From the NCBI RefSeq assembly GCF_015207455.1, contig NZ_JADEWV010000052.1, positions 1 to 34,620 on the forward strand: a stretch of DNA of 34,620 nt. The letters are read 5' to 3'. Made by a program: the position numbers and the translations under genes. The notes beneath the pieces were generated by a model. It worked only from the letters and a program-made list of their open reading frames with translations. It was not told where the DNA came from and ran no database searches. This stretch comes from Microcoleus sp. LEGE 07076. Its GTDB lineage: Bacteria; Cyanobacteriota; Cyanobacteriia; Cyanobacteriales; Microcoleaceae. This document shows, piece after piece, positions 34,157-34,620 of this stretch (positions are counted from its first letter, which is position 1; each line of letters opens with the position of its first letter).

Positions 34157-34488
34157 CTACAGATGTTCTAATTCTTGACACCTGATTCTCTACATGGCTT
34201 TGCCCAAATAGCGGCAACAGTTGATTTTTGGGGTCAAGGGAATTAACTGCCCGATCGACAATTTGAGCTCACCAAAAGTATAGACAGCAGGACGATTTAT
34301 TCAACCATAGGTCAAATAAATCCTTAGATAAATCCTCAGAGGCTACCTATGGTAATAAGAGTACCCCAGAAAAGTTAAGGTAATGGGGAATTGGCAGAAA
34401 TTGGGCAGAAAGCTGCGTTGACACCGCCCAAAACAAAACCAAAGCAAACTTACTGGCGATCGAATATCCAATTTAGGAATGAAAATCG

Positions 34489-34543
34489 GGATGACAGGAT
34501 TTGAATTAAGCTCTCCGAAGTATTCTACCACTTTCCGCCATCC
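34489..34543 (-). other. tRNA-like remnant
   Basis: On the minus strand GGATGGC (34543-34537) could pair with GTCATCC (34495-34489) as a 7-bp acceptor stem. It contains GGAAAGTGGTAG (D-arm-like) and TTCAAATCCTGTCATCC, the usual tRNA 3' end. But it is only 55 nt, the 5' T-stem strand (expected ACAGG) is missing and there is no proper anticodon arm. Therefore not a functional tRNA; a deleted pseudogene or an attachment-site scar. Confidence 0.4.
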
Positions 34544-34620
34544 TAGCCCATATTTTCGCTCAATCTAGGCAACCTATTTTGCATCTGAGCGAAAACTGAG
34601 TGGGTCTGCTGTATGCTTTA

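Larger units (their letters stand above)
33680..34620. other. Long intergenic tail without an intact gene
   Basis: 941 bp with no credible complete gene. It holds the EAL gene's promoter side, a relic frame (33977-34156, minus), an inverted repeat ACCATAGGT (34304-34312) / ACCTATGGT (34345-34353), and a tRNA-like remnant (34489-34543, minus). The rest is AT-rich and featureless to my reading. Confidence 0.6.

Noticed and set aside
34343-34531. 62-codon minus-strand frame at the window end
   Set aside because: Overlaps the tRNA-like remnant, no ribosome site and no motif.

Overview
The window looks like a chromosomal segment of a filamentous, non-heterocystous cyanobacterium of the Microcoleus/Oscillatoria/Phormidium kind (inferred from gene content, not from a database match). 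The evidence is dense GCGATCGC (HIP1-type) palindromes, ferredoxin-type sulfite reductase, a CRR7-like NDH protein, heptamer repeats (STRR) and several cyanobacterial interspersed palindromes. hetR is present with a patX-type RGSGR peptide gene, and no heterocyst-specific gene is visible.

Layout. 1-3.3 kb: 3' part of an FAD oxidoreductase, then patX (secreted precursor with RGSGR) and hetR, separated by about 600 bp with a terminator-like hairpin and a possible structured hetR leader. 3.3-8.4 kb: repeat arrays, a DUF92/VTE6-type membrane protein, a VOC protein, two tandem lipase-like hydrolases, a Lys/Ala-rich small protein and a TPR protein. 8.5-11 kb: two decayed insertion sequences side by side, IS1 family (8546-9503) and ISL3 family (9535-10970), both with terminal inverted repeats still readable. 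11.2-14.3 kb: an Rpn/PD-(D/E)XK protein, a three-gene membrane/coiled-coil cluster (DUF948, YtxH, small TM protein) and msrA. 14.6-19 kb: a 45-aa ORF, then a two-gene operon of an unusual KAS III-diiron oxygenase (HDO) fusion and an unrecognised partner, with an unrecognised divergent gene. 19.2-22.9 kb: serS, a candidate promoter-to-terminator small RNA, repeat clusters, a GT4 glycosyltransferase, a zinc-ribbon membrane protein and a CRR7-like gene. 23.4-28.98 kb: sulfite reductase with a C-terminal ribbon-helix-helix-like tail, rsmE carrying an in-frame repeat, an antitoxin with a multiply broken MazF-like toxin, and three secreted small proteins. 29.1-30.6 kb: an orphan YgiT-like antitoxin, a truncated second ISL3 copy, and a MITE-like element with a 5-bp target duplication. 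30.7-33.7 kb: exodeoxyribonuclease III, an NmrA-like reductase and an EAL phosphodiesterase. 33.7-34.6 kb: no intact gene; a relic reading frame and a tRNA-like remnant.

How the genes connect. The clearest functional unit is patX-hetR, a secreted inhibitor peptide and its receptor/transcription factor, with a change at one reported peptide-contact position of HetR. The most novel-looking enzyme unit is the KAS III-HDO fusion plus its translationally coupled partner, which may make and then oxidatively modify an acyl or ketide chain; this is inference. Most of the rest is housekeeping genes embedded in repeat-rich spacers.
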